A stretch of DNA of 40,727 nt from Clostridia bacterium (lineage in GTDB: Bacteria; Bacillota; Clostridia; UMGS1883), in contig JAJQCX010000087.1 of NCBI GenBank assembly GCA_021202495.1, positions 1 to 40,727 of the forward strand, written 5' to 3'. Every line of letters begins with the position of its first letter. The first letter of the stretch is position 1. Below the pieces are notes generated by a model. It had not been told where the DNA came from. It did no database searches and saw nothing but the letters and a program-made list of their open reading frames with translations. The position numbers and the translations under genes were made by a program. Shown here one piece after another: positions 1-8,044 of this stretch.

Positions 1-13
1 GCGGACTTGGGGG

Positions 14-85
14 CTATTTTGCTTTTAGCGCAAATATCGCAAGAAATATTAAAGTCAAAATTATAACTCTGACAATCTGCCTCAT
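14..85 (-). CDS. Putative 23-aa hydrophobic small membrane peptide (MRQIVRVIILTLIFLAIFALKAK)
   Basis: Minus-strand ATG (83-85) to TAG (14-16), preceded by a strong Shine-Dalgarno (AAGGGGAGGTGATTATC-ATG). Single hydrophobic segment with basic ends. Too short to appear in the ORF track. Confidence 0.5.
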   Translation of the reverse strand: MRQIVRVIILTLIFLAIFALKAK

Positions 86-183
86 GATAATCACCTCCCC
101 TTAAATAGGGTCAGGTGACATAACCGCCCGGTTTTTAAGCCGGTTTGTCTTACCTTTAACATCGGAATAATCCAATGTTTTTT

Positions 184-213
184 ATTATAAGGCATTTTTT
201 TGTCGAATTGCAA
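184..213 (-). promoter_or_regulatory. Putative promoter for the small hydrophobic ORF (TTGCAA-N18-TATAAT)
   Basis: Reverse strand: -35 TTGCAA (213-208), 18-bp spacer, -10 TATAAT (189-184). Confidence 0.45.
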
Positions 214-242
214 GAACAAATGCGTAATTTTATTACAATGCG

Positions 243-271
243 TTGACAAAACCTCAAAATAAGCATATAAT
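243..271 (+). promoter_or_regulatory. Consensus sigma-A-type promoter for mscL
   Basis: TTGACA (243-248), 17-bp spacer, TATAAT (266-271); SD cggaggg just upstream of ATG 310. Confidence 0.85.
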
Positions 272-309
272 TGTCTTATCAAATTTAATTTTGTCGGAGG
301 GTATACATA

Positions 310-726
310 ATGAGCAATCTGCTTAAACAATTCAAAGAGTTTGCCTTCAAGGGCAACGTCATTGACATGGCTGTCGGCGTCATTGTCGGCGGCGCGTTCA
401 GCACCATCGTCACCTCGCTTGTCAACGACATCATCATGCCCATATTCGGCTACTTTACCGCGGGCGTAAATTTTGACAGCCTGAAGATTGTCCTCTCGGC
501 CGCAACCGAGGAAAAAGAGGAAGCCGCAATCATGTACGGCAGCTTCATTCAGAACATTGTCAATTTCTTAATTATCGCAGTCTGCATTTTCGCCGCGATA
601 ACGCTCGTCAATAAGGCAATGCACAAGGACAAAAAGGAAGAAGCGCCCGCCGCTCCTCCCGCCCCCACCGAAGCCGAGCTTTTGACGGAAATCCGCGACC
701 TTTTGAAGGAACAGAAAAACGCATAA
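310..726 (+). CDS. mscL: Large-conductance mechanosensitive channel MscL
   Basis: Translated sequence MSNLLKQFKEFAFKGNVIDMAVGVIVGGAFSTIVTSLVNDIIMPIFG is the characteristic MscL N-terminus; C-terminal EAELLTEIRDLLK. Confidence 0.97.
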   Translation: MSNLLKQFKEFAFKGNVIDMAVGVIVGGAFSTIVTSLVNDIIMPIFGYFTAGVNFDSLKIVLSAATEEKEEAAIMYGSFIQNIVNFLIIAVCIFAAITLVNKAMHKDKKEEAPAAPPAPTEAELLTEIRDLLKEQKNA

Positions 727-741
727 CGATCAAGATTATCA

Positions 742-767
742 GGCTTGTCGTAAGACAAGCCCTTTTT
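742..767 (+). terminator. Rho-independent terminator of mscL
   Basis: GGCTTGTC-gtaa-GACAAGCC followed by cTTTTT. Confidence 0.85.
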
Positions 768-860
768 ACACCGTAAATTTATCGAAAAAATGTTCTGCCA
801 ATTTTCTTATTGATTTTATCTTTCCTCTATGCTATTATATCAGCACGAGGTGAACAAAAA

Positions 861-1487
861 ATGGTTGACGGAATAATATTTGATTTGGACGGAACAATGT
901 GGGACAGCTGCGACGCCGTTTTGATAGCATGGGACGAAACAAGCCGAAAATACGGCTGCGGCGCACTCACAAAAAAAGATATGCAGGGCATTATGGGCAT
1001 GGTGATAAAGGATGCCGGAGTTAAGCTTTTCGGAAAATACGTCGGCGAGGAAAAGGCAAAGGAAATTGCCGCCGAATGTGCCGAGCGCGAAATCGCTTAT
1101 CTTGAAAAAATGGGCGGCAAGCTCTACCCCAAGCTTTGCGAAACGCTCTCCGAACTCAAAAAGAAATACCCGCTTTTCATCGTCTCGAACTGCGAAAACG
1201 GCTACATCGAAGCCTTTATGAAATACCATGACACCGCGAAGTTTTTTGACGATTACGAGCACTGCGGCAGAACGGGGCTGACAAAGGACGGAAACATAAA
1301 GCTTTTGACAAAGCGCAATAACCTCAAATCCCCCGTCTATGTCGGCGACACCCAAACCGACCGCGACGCCGCAAACGCGGCAGGCGCAGCTTTCATCTAC
1401 GCCGCCTACGGCTTCGGCACAGTCGACAGCTTCGACGCCGAAATAGAAACCTTCGCCGATTTGCCTAACGCTTTGGAAACATTATAA
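861..1487 (+). CDS. HAD family hydrolase (phosphoglycolate phosphatase-like)
   Basis: MVDGIIFDLDGTMWDS (HAD motif I DxDGT), VGDTQTDRDAANAAGA (motif IV). The ORF track starts at 810; an ATG at 861 fits the family N-terminus better. Confidence 0.88.
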   Translation: MVDGIIFDLDGTMWDSCDAVLIAWDETSRKYGCGALTKKDMQGIMGMVIKDAGVKLFGKYVGEEKAKEIAAECAEREIAYLEKMGGKLYPKLCETLSELKKKYPLFIVSNCENGYIEAFMKYHDTAKFFDDYEHCGRTGLTKDGNIKLLTKRNNLKSPVYVGDTQTDRDAANAAGAAFIYAAYGFGTVDSFDAEIETFADLPNALETL

Positions 1488-1496
1488 AGCTTATAC

Positions 1497-1528
1497 AAAA
1501 GGACAGGCATCTCCGCCCGTCCTTTTAA
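1497..1528. terminator. Terminator hairpin after HAD gene
   Basis: AAAAGGAC...GTCCTTTT inverted repeat with T/A-rich flanks, between convergent genes. Confidence 0.65.
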
Positions 1529-1582
1529 AATTTATAATTCATTCAAAATGCGCCCCGCGCGTTTTTACCTCAACTCCACACT

Positions 1583-2704
1583 TCACACTCCACTCTCAAC
1601 ACTCTTCTCCGTATCTTTAGCCAACAATTTATACACCGCCGCCGCAAGCGGTACGCCTACCAACATACCCAAAATGCCCGAAACGCTGCCGCCCACGGTC
1701 ACGGCAGCGAGCACCCAAATGCCGGGAAGCCCTATGGAGCTTCCGACAACGCGCGGATATATCAAGTTTCCCTCAAGCTGCTGCAAAACGACGAGGAAAA
1801 CAAGAAATATCACAGCCTTAATCGGCGACTCCGACAGCATCATCACCGCGCCCACAGCGCCGCCTATGTACGCGCCCGCAACGGGTATCAGCGCCGTAAA
1901 GCCCACCAAAACGCCGATCATGCCCGCATACGGCAGGCGCAAAATCATCATGCCTATCGCGCAAAGCGAGCCCAAAATAACAGCCTCTATGCACTGACCG
2001 ACAATGTATTTGTGAAAGCTTTCGTTCAAAACGCCCAAAACATAATATATCTTGTCATTTGCCTTCTGCGGCAGGTATCTTGTCATAAGCTTTTTAAACT
2101 GCCTCTGCACCCTCTCGCGGTCAGCCAAAAGGTACAGCGCAAACACAAACCCAATCACCCACGAAACAATGCTCGACACAACGCGCGAAACAATGCTTAT
2201 CACGGTTCCCGCCGTGCCGCTGATGCCCGAGGCGAGCGCCTTTGCCGCGCTTTCAAGCGCCGTCTTCCAATCAATTGACGATAAATATTCCTCGATATTC
2301 TCCGGCATATGGCTTTGAACAATGTCGCTCGCCATAAATTCCTGCACCATCGGCGGCACCTTTTCAACAAGCAGCTTCACGCATGATGCAAGCTCGGGAA
2401 TGACAATTCCCACCACAAGGCACAACGCCGCGGCAAGCGTTATTATAGCCAATACCATGCACACTGCTCTGCGGCTTTTTATAACAGCCTTCGCCTTCGA
2501 TTTGGGAAAGTAGTGCCGCTCGTAAAACGAAACGATTATATTTAACACATACGCTATAACGCACCCAATCAAAAGCGGCATTGCCGCACTCGCGAGCGTC
2601 GCCAAAATCCCCGACGCCCAATCCCAATAATATATCACCAAAAAGAGTGCGAATACACATCCCAAAATTCTTAAAAGCCGCTTATTTTCAGCCTTCAATT
2701 TCAA
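1583..2704 (-). CDS. AI-2E family transporter (YdiK/PerM-like permease)
   Basis: Multi-TM protein with the typical C-terminal pattern 'LEGNLIYPRVVGSSIGLPGIWVLAAVTVGGSVSGILGMLVGVPLAAAVYKL'. Confidence 0.9.
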   Translation of the reverse strand: MKLKAENKRLLRILGCVFALFLVIYYWDWASGILATLASAAMPLLIGCVIAYVLNIIVSFYERHYFPKSKAKAVIKSRRAVCMVLAIITLAAALCLVVGIVIPELASCVKLLVEKVPPMVQEFMASDIVQSHMPENIEEYLSSIDWKTALESAAKALASGISGTAGTVISIVSRVVSSIVSWVIGFVFALYLLADRERVQRQFKKLMTRYLPQKANDKIYYVLGVLNESFHKYIVGQCIEAVILGSLCAIGMMILRLPYAGMIGVLVGFTALIPVAGAYIGGAVGAVMMLSESPIKAVIFLVFLVVLQQLEGNLIYPRVVGSSIGLPGIWVLAAVTVGGSVSGILGMLVGVPLAAAVYKLLAKDTEKSVESGV

Positions 2705-2738
2705 TTCCTCCCGCTCTGAAAATACATAAGTAAATTAT

Positions 2739-2767
2739 TTGACTTTTGTTACGCTAACTATTATAAT
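2739..2767 (+). promoter_or_regulatory. Putative promoter of TetR-family gene
   Basis: TTGACT (2739-2744), 17-bp spacer, TATAAT (2762-2767). Confidence 0.6.
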
Positions 2768-2859
2768 ATATTTATATATTTCTTTCAAGACATAATTTTA
2801 AAATTCTGTCACTTAATTGACACTTTTTCAATTTTGTTTCCGTATTGGGGGGATTGACC

Positions 2860-3417
2860 ATGCAGGAAAAAACCGATTTGAGAATTATCAAAACATACGC
2901 CGCGCTCACAAACGCTTTTCACAAGCTTCTTTCCGAAAAGGCGTTTGAGGAAATTACCGTAAATGAGCTTTGTAACCGCGCCGTCATTCGCCGCGCCACC
3001 TTTTACAAGCATTTTGCCGACAAATACGAATTTTTAACCTTTGTTCTCCGCCAAATGAAGCGTGATTTTGCCGAAAGCTTAAATTTAAACCCTCAGGCTG
3101 CGCTTACCGAGGATGATATTTCAAAAATCATATCCTCCGTTTTGGATTATGCCGAAAAAAATATGTCCGCACTGCGCTCCCTTTTGGGCGGCAGCACATC
3201 CGCCGCCGTCACCGAAGCGCTGACGGAACAGATGTCGTCGGACATAAAAACATACATTAAATTTTCTTCCCCCGTCTCCGACGAACTGCAAAGCCGCCTT
3301 TTGGCGGGCGCGCTCATCCAGGGAGTGGAATGGTGGCTTTTCCGCCGCGGTCAAATTTCAAAATCCGAAATGGCACGTCAGTTAAATCTCTTTGTCTGTA
3401 AATGTATTTTTGGCTGA
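2860..3417 (+). CDS. TetR/AcrR family transcriptional regulator
   Basis: Helix-turn-helix N-terminus 'AFHKLLSEKAFEEITVNELCNRAVIRRATFYKHFADKYEFL'. ATG at 2860 (MQEKTD) preferred over the track start at 2845. Confidence 0.88.
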   Translation: MQEKTDLRIIKTYAALTNAFHKLLSEKAFEEITVNELCNRAVIRRATFYKHFADKYEFLTFVLRQMKRDFAESLNLNPQAALTEDDISKIISSVLDYAEKNMSALRSLLGGSTSAAVTEALTEQMSSDIKTYIKFSSPVSDELQSRLLAGALIQGVEWWLFRRGQISKSEMARQLNLFVCKCIFG

Positions 3418-3420
3418 CTT

Positions 3421-3444
3421 GCGCGGCGCAAGCCGCGCTTTTTT
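3421..3444 (+). terminator. Terminator of TetR gene
   Basis: GCGCGGC-gcaa-GCCGCGC followed by TTTTTT. Confidence 0.85.
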
Positions 3445-5021
3445 CAACTCATTTTTACAATAACAACGCCGTTTACAATCTTTGTGCTTCCCTCTGCGGG
3501 GTACGCCGGCATTTCCCGAACCTCTTCCAGCTCCGAAAATTCATCTACAACCTCTGTTCCGTCGCCGTATATCTGATCCTCCCAACCGCAGTAACGCTGC
3601 AAAAACAGGTTATAGCCATAGCTTCTTATAAAATCGCTCATGTTAAAGCTTCCCGTCACGCCCACGTCCTCCAGCTCCGGCGTGCTGTTGTAGTCGGAGA
3701 TTGAATTTCCTATCAAGAGCGTCGTCATTCCCGGCTCATAGCCTTCCGTCTGCTGCACCGCCATGAGTAAGCGGTTTCCGAACGCAACCGACTGCTGCTC
3801 CACAATGTCCGACTTAAAATATGCCTCATTGTCACGCAGCGCGTAATTTGCCGAAAGGATAACCGCGCCCAAGATAACGCACCACACGCAAACTGTCGCC
3901 GCTATCCTGCCCGCCTTTGAGCCTTGTTCCCGCACGCTGTAAGCGTAATCTCCCATCGCCACCGCTGCCACGGGCAGCATACACAAGCCGAAAATCATCA
4001 GCGTGTGTATTTGTTCCGCCGGTATCGCCGCCATAATGAGCGTGAGATTTGCCGCCAAGGGGAAAACAATAACGAGCGCCGCAAGGAGTAAAATTTGCTG
4101 CCAATGAAGCTTGCGGCGGAAAAGAATAAACATCCCTACCCCTACTGCCGCTATGACCATCACACAAAACGCCGCGATTGCGGGAGCGGAATGCAATCCG
4201 AAACTGTCCGATATAAAATATTCCATGTAATATTTGTACGCCGAAACTATCAGCCACGGCAAATCCCCAAAATGAATGCCCATGTCGGCAAGACCCATGT
4301 AATCGACCAATCCGCTCTCCGGAGCCGCAAACTGAGCTGCAATGTAGTACGCCGCAACTCCCACTCCAAGCGCAATGACGTATTTTAACGCGTTTTTCAA
4401 AACATCCGAAAGCTTCTTGTCCCCATCGAGCAAATCAAAAATAAGAGCCCCAACCAGCATTGCGGCTGCAACGCACACATATGCCTGATATATCGACGCC
4501 GAAAGCGCAACGCAAATTCCGCCGACCACGCACCAAATCGGGTTTCTTCTCTTAATTGTCAAATACGCGCCCAAGCACGCCAAAAAGAGGCTAAACATAT
4601 ACGCGTCCGCCGAAAACATGTAAAAATTGTTCGACGCAATGCTCGGGAACGTCACCATCAGCGCCGACGCCGCAATACAGCCTATCGCGCTTCTTATCCG
4701 CATAACTGACACCGCGAGACACGCCGAGACCGAGAGCAGCAGCGCCGAAATCAACCCTATCACCCACGAAACGCTGAAGCTTCCGTCCAGCATCATCACA
4801 AGCGGCAGCAGCCATCTTCCCGACATAGCACCGTAATCCGACCCGAACATCGCCCCCACGTTGTCGTGATTTAAAAGCAGCTTGCAATATGCCTGATGAT
4901 GCACAATAAGGCAAAGCGCAAACGCCGCCGTAAACGTTATCAAAATATGTCTCGGAATTTTCTCAAAAAGCCTCCGCAGCGCTCCCTGCGGCGCGGCAAT
5001 CCCCAACGCGTTATCGTCCAT
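3444..5021 (-). CDS. Polytopic membrane protein resembling the GtrII glucosyltransferase family
   Basis: N-terminal 'HNDNVGAMFGSDYGAMSGRWLLPLVMMLDGSFSVSWVIG' and about 10 hydrophobic segments are typical of GtrII-like proteins. Family assigned by eye. Confidence 0.65.
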   Translation of the reverse strand: MDDNALGIAAPQGALRRLFEKIPRHILITFTAAFALCLIVHHQAYCKLLLNHDNVGAMFGSDYGAMSGRWLLPLVMMLDGSFSVSWVIGLISALLLSVSACLAVSVMRIRSAIGCIAASALMVTFPSIASNNFYMFSADAYMFSLFLACLGAYLTIKRRNPIWCVVGGICVALSASIYQAYVCVAAAMLVGALIFDLLDGDKKLSDVLKNALKYVIALGVGVAAYYIAAQFAAPESGLVDYMGLADMGIHFGDLPWLIVSAYKYYMEYFISDSFGLHSAPAIAAFCVMVIAAVGVGMFILFRRKLHWQQILLLAALVIVFPLAANLTLIMAAIPAEQIHTLMIFGLCMLPVAAVAMGDYAYSVREQGSKAGRIAATVCVWCVILGAVILSANYALRDNEAYFKSDIVEQQSVAFGNRLLMAVQQTEGYEPGMTTLLIGNSISDYNSTPELEDVGVTGSFNMSDFIRSYGYNLFLQRYCGWEDQIYGDGTEVVDEFSELEEVREMPAYPAEGSTKIVNGVVIVKMS

Positions 5022-5143
5022 TTCTCATTATTCCTCTTTTCTTTTAGAAATCAGCCATTCCATTGTAACACCGACCAATCTCAAAATCAAGCGGAATTAC
5101 CCAAATTTTTTAGGTTTTTGAACTGTTGCAAGTAAATGCTGTC

Positions 5144-5230
5144 ATTCTAACCTTTTTCTCTTCATCCTCTTGACAAAAAACGAAGAGAGTGGTTAGAATA
5201 TGATTAGAATGGTTAGAATGTGGTTAGAAT
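5144..5230 (+). promoter_or_regulatory. Promoter with iterated GGTTAGAAT operator-like half-sites upstream of the AlbA_2 gene
   Basis: Half-sites tggttagaat 5190-5199, tgattagaat 5201-5210, tggttagaat 5210-5219 and 5221-5230, plus inverted ATTCTAACC 5144-5152. Embedded promoter TTGACA (5170-5175)-N18-TAGAAT (5194-5199). Confidence 0.7.
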
Positions 5231-5249
5231 ATTTACAAGGTGAGATTAT

Positions 5250-6560
5250 ATGATTTTCAAAGAAAGCGAAACCGTAGAATTAAAATCCATCGTAACGGAC
5301 GACATAAAAAAAGAAATTATCGCCTTTGCCAACTGCGAGGGCGGCAGGCTGTATGTCGGCGTTCAAAACGACGGCGGCGTCATCGGAGTTGACAATCCCG
5401 ATAACACGGCTCTTCAAATCAGCAATATGATTCGCGACGCCGTCAAGCCCGATCTTACAATGTTTCTGCATTACGAAACTCTGAATGTCGAGGGCAGGCA
5501 AATTGTCGCCGTCGACGTTCAAAAAGGCTCCGACCGCCCTTATTATATCGCAAAAAAAGGGCTTCGTCCCGAAGGCGTCTATGTTCGTCAGGGATATTTC
5601 TCAGCTCCCGCCACAACCGCCGTCATTCGCCAATTGATCAAGGAAACCGACGGCGACCGCTTTGAAGATATGCGTTCGTTGGAGCAAGATTTGACCTTTG
5701 AATTTGCCGCAAAGGAATTTTCGGCAAGAAACATTCCCTTTGCCCAAGCTCAAATGAAAACCTTGGGACTTATGAGCCGCGACGGTGTTTACACCAATCT
5801 CGCACTTCTTCTCTCCGACCAATGCTCTCACACCATCAAAGCAGCCGTTTTTGAAGGCTGCGACCAAAACGAATTTAAAGACCGCCGTGAATTTTCCGGC
5901 TCGCTCTTCAAGCAAATGCATGATGTCTATGATTACATTGATTTTCGCAACCAAACCCATTCCTCGTTTGACAAGCTGCTGAGAATTGACAATCGCGACT
6001 ATCCCGAAGTCGCGCTGCGTGAAGCATTGTTCAACCTTCTTGTACACCGCGAATATTCGTTCAGCGCAAGCAGCTTTATCCGCATTTTTCAAGACAGAAT
6101 TGAATTTACATCAATCGGCGGACTTGTCGGCGGTGTAACCCTGAACGACATTTCAATGGGCATTTCCGTCTGCCGCAACGTCAAGCTCGCAAATGTCTTC
6201 TATCGCCTTGAACTTATCGAAGCCTATGGCACCGGCATTTCCAAAATCATAAAAGCGTATTCCGCATACGGCAAAGCGCCGAAAATAGAAACCTCCGACA
6301 ACGCTTTTAAAATCACTCTTCCCAATTTGAATTATCAATCCCGCGAAACTCAAAAAGCGCCCTCATATCAAAGCGCCCCCGAAGAAAAGGTAATCGCTCT
6401 CGCCGAGAGCAAAGGCATTGTAACGAGAAAAGATGTTGAGACGCTTCTCGGCACAAAACAGTCCTCCGCGGGACGCATCCTCAAAAACCTCGTTCAATCA
6501 GGACAACTCATCCGCGAAGGCGGCGGCAAAAGCACCCGCTACCGCCCGGAAAAAACCTGA
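5250..6560 (+). CDS. AlbA_2 (Schlafen)-type putative DNA-binding / ATP-binding transcriptional regulator with C-terminal winged HTH
   Basis: 'ESETVELKSIVTDDIKKEIIAFANCEGGRLYVGVQNDGGVIGVD' is the AlbA_2 signature; central 'ALREALFNLLVHREYS...IRIFQDRIEFTSIGGLVGG' resembles HATPase_c_4; the C-terminus looks like wHTH. SD aaggtgag before ATG 5250. Confidence 0.88.
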   Translation: MIFKESETVELKSIVTDDIKKEIIAFANCEGGRLYVGVQNDGGVIGVDNPDNTALQISNMIRDAVKPDLTMFLHYETLNVEGRQIVAVDVQKGSDRPYYIAKKGLRPEGVYVRQGYFSAPATTAVIRQLIKETDGDRFEDMRSLEQDLTFEFAAKEFSARNIPFAQAQMKTLGLMSRDGVYTNLALLLSDQCSHTIKAAVFEGCDQNEFKDRREFSGSLFKQMHDVYDYIDFRNQTHSSFDKLLRIDNRDYPEVALREALFNLLVHREYSFSASSFIRIFQDRIEFTSIGGLVGGVTLNDISMGISVCRNVKLANVFYRLELIEAYGTGISKIIKAYSAYGKAPKIETSDNAFKITLPNLNYQSRETQKAPSYQSAPEEKVIALAESKGIVTRKDVETLLGTKQSSAGRILKNLVQSGQLIREGGGKSTRYRPEKT

Positions 6561-6587
6561 GACAAATCTAATATCTCAAAATCCCCA

Positions 6588-6649
6588 TTGACATCCCTCC
6601 GTTTTTACGATAAAATAAATTGTAATTTACTTTATCGTAAAAACGGAGG
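6588..6649 (+). promoter_or_regulatory. Promoter/RBS region with perfect 19-bp-arm palindrome
   Basis: TTGACA (6588-6593)-N17-TAAAAT (6611-6616). Arms CCTCCGTTTTTACGATAAA (6596-6614) and TTTATCGTAAAAACGGAGG (6631-6649) are perfect reverse complements; GGAGG is the SD for ATG 6657. Confidence 0.75.
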
Positions 6650-6656
6650 CTTCCAT

Positions 6657-7883
6657 ATGCAATATATTCATCGTACACCGGAGCGCAAATTTCTCAGAAT
6701 GAGCTCTTTTTTCAAAGCCGTCCTTGTGACGGGCGCAAGGCAGGTCGGCAAAACAACAATGCTTAAGCATCTTGCGAAGGACACCGAGCGCACCTATGTT
6801 TCCATGGATAATATTATGGTGCGCACGCTCGCCAAATCCGATCCCGTCCTTTTTTTCCAAACCTACAAGCCGCCCATCATTATCGATGAAATTCAAAAGG
6901 CGCCCGAGCTTTTTGAGCAAATCAAAATCATCTGTGACGAAAGCGAGGAAACGGGGCTTTTTTGGCTCACGGGCTCTCAGCAATATAATATGATGAAAAA
7001 CGTCCGCGAAACGCTTGCCGGCAGGGTCGGCATTTTAGAGCTGTACAGCCTTACCGCAAACGAAATCGAAGGGCGCGCGTTTCAAAACGAGCTTGATTTT
7101 TCCTTTCAATGCCTTAGAGAGAGAATGCCCTTCGCCCCAAAAAACAATATCCTCGATGTCTTTGAGCATATATGGTGCGGCGGTATGCCTGCCGCCCTCA
7201 CTGCTGACGGCGAGCTGCACCGGGAATATTTCAATTCATACATCGAAACATATCTCATGCGCGACGTTTCAGAGGACGGCGGCGTCACCGACACTGTCAA
7301 ATTCAGCAGGTTTCTCATCGCCTGCGCCGCGCTTTGCGCCGAGCAGGTCAATTACAAAACATTAGCCGATGCCGCCGATATTTCACAGCCGCTCGCCAAG
7401 GATTGGCTTCGTCTTTTGCAAAGCTTGGGCATCATTTATCTTTTGCAGCCCTTTGCGAACAACGCTCTCAAGCGCCTTGTGAAAACTCCCAAGCTTTATT
7501 TTTGCGACACCGCTTTAGCCGCCCATCTCTCCGGCTGGCTCACACGGGACACGCTGATGAACGGCGCGGCAAGCGGGCACTATTTTGAAAATCATGTCGT
7601 CATCGAGCTCGTGAAAAACTTTGCCTATTCTCCCTCAAAAGTTAATTTAAGCTATTACCGCGACTCCAATGCTAAAGAAATAGACCTGTTTATCGAAGAA
7701 AACGGGCTAATTCACCCTTTGGAAATAAAGAAATCCGCCAATCCCGACCGCCGGGAGGTCAAAAAATACGAAATTCTTGACAAAACCAACCTCTCACGCG
7801 GCAGCGGCGGCATAATATGTATGTGTGAGGAGCCCATCCCCATCGACGACAAAAACTCATTTATCCCCTGCAATTTAATCTAA
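6657..7883 (+). CDS. ATP-binding protein, AAA_14 + DUF4143 type
   Basis: 'VLVTGARQVGKTTMLKHL' (Walker A), 'PPIIIDEIQKAPELFEQIK' (Walker B), 'FWLTGSQQYNMMKNVRETLAGRVGILELYSLT', C-terminal 'FENHVVIELVKNF...YYRDSNAKEIDLFIEENGLIHPLEIKKS'. Start moved from the track's 6588 to ATG 6657. Confidence 0.9.
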   Translation: MQYIHRTPERKFLRMSSFFKAVLVTGARQVGKTTMLKHLAKDTERTYVSMDNIMVRTLAKSDPVLFFQTYKPPIIIDEIQKAPELFEQIKIICDESEETGLFWLTGSQQYNMMKNVRETLAGRVGILELYSLTANEIEGRAFQNELDFSFQCLRERMPFAPKNNILDVFEHIWCGGMPAALTADGELHREYFNSYIETYLMRDVSEDGGVTDTVKFSRFLIACAALCAEQVNYKTLADAADISQPLAKDWLRLLQSLGIIYLLQPFANNALKRLVKTPKLYFCDTALAAHLSGWLTRDTLMNGAASGHYFENHVVIELVKNFAYSPSKVNLSYYRDSNAKEIDLFIEENGLIHPLEIKKSANPDRREVKKYEILDKTNLSRGSGGIICMCEEPIPIDDKNSFIPCNLI

Positions 7884-7979
7884 TCACGCACACCTCACAA
7901 TTCCACAACGTGAATTTCCCTGCCGTACCGCCTCGCGAAAACGCCTCAAGCGGCACTCTTGCGCCCGCAGGCGCTTCAA

Positions 7980-8006
7980 TTCAAATTCCGCTTTGCGGAA
8001 TTTGAA
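7980..8006. repeat. Perfect 12-bp hairpin in intergenic region
   Basis: TTCAAATTCCGC-ttt-GCGGAATTTGAA. Confidence 0.7.
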
Positions 8007-8044
8007 CCTTCATTGTTAATTATACATTCTTAATTCTAATAAAC

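Noticed and set aside
91-330. 79-aa minus-strand ORF covering the mscL promoter and leader
   Set aside because: No SD or family match; it overlaps the mscL promoter and the structured leader. The 23-aa ORF at 14-85 has far better translation signals.
840-1355. Long minus-strand ORF (171 aa) opposite the HAD hydrolase
   Set aside because: Antisense mirror of a well-supported coding gene; no recognisable domain. High-GC third positions open spurious antisense frames.
5190-5230. CRISPR-like short repeats
   Set aside because: Units are about 10 bp with 20-bp periodicity and no spacers; they overlap a promoter, so operator half-sites fit better. No CRISPR array was seen anywhere in the window.
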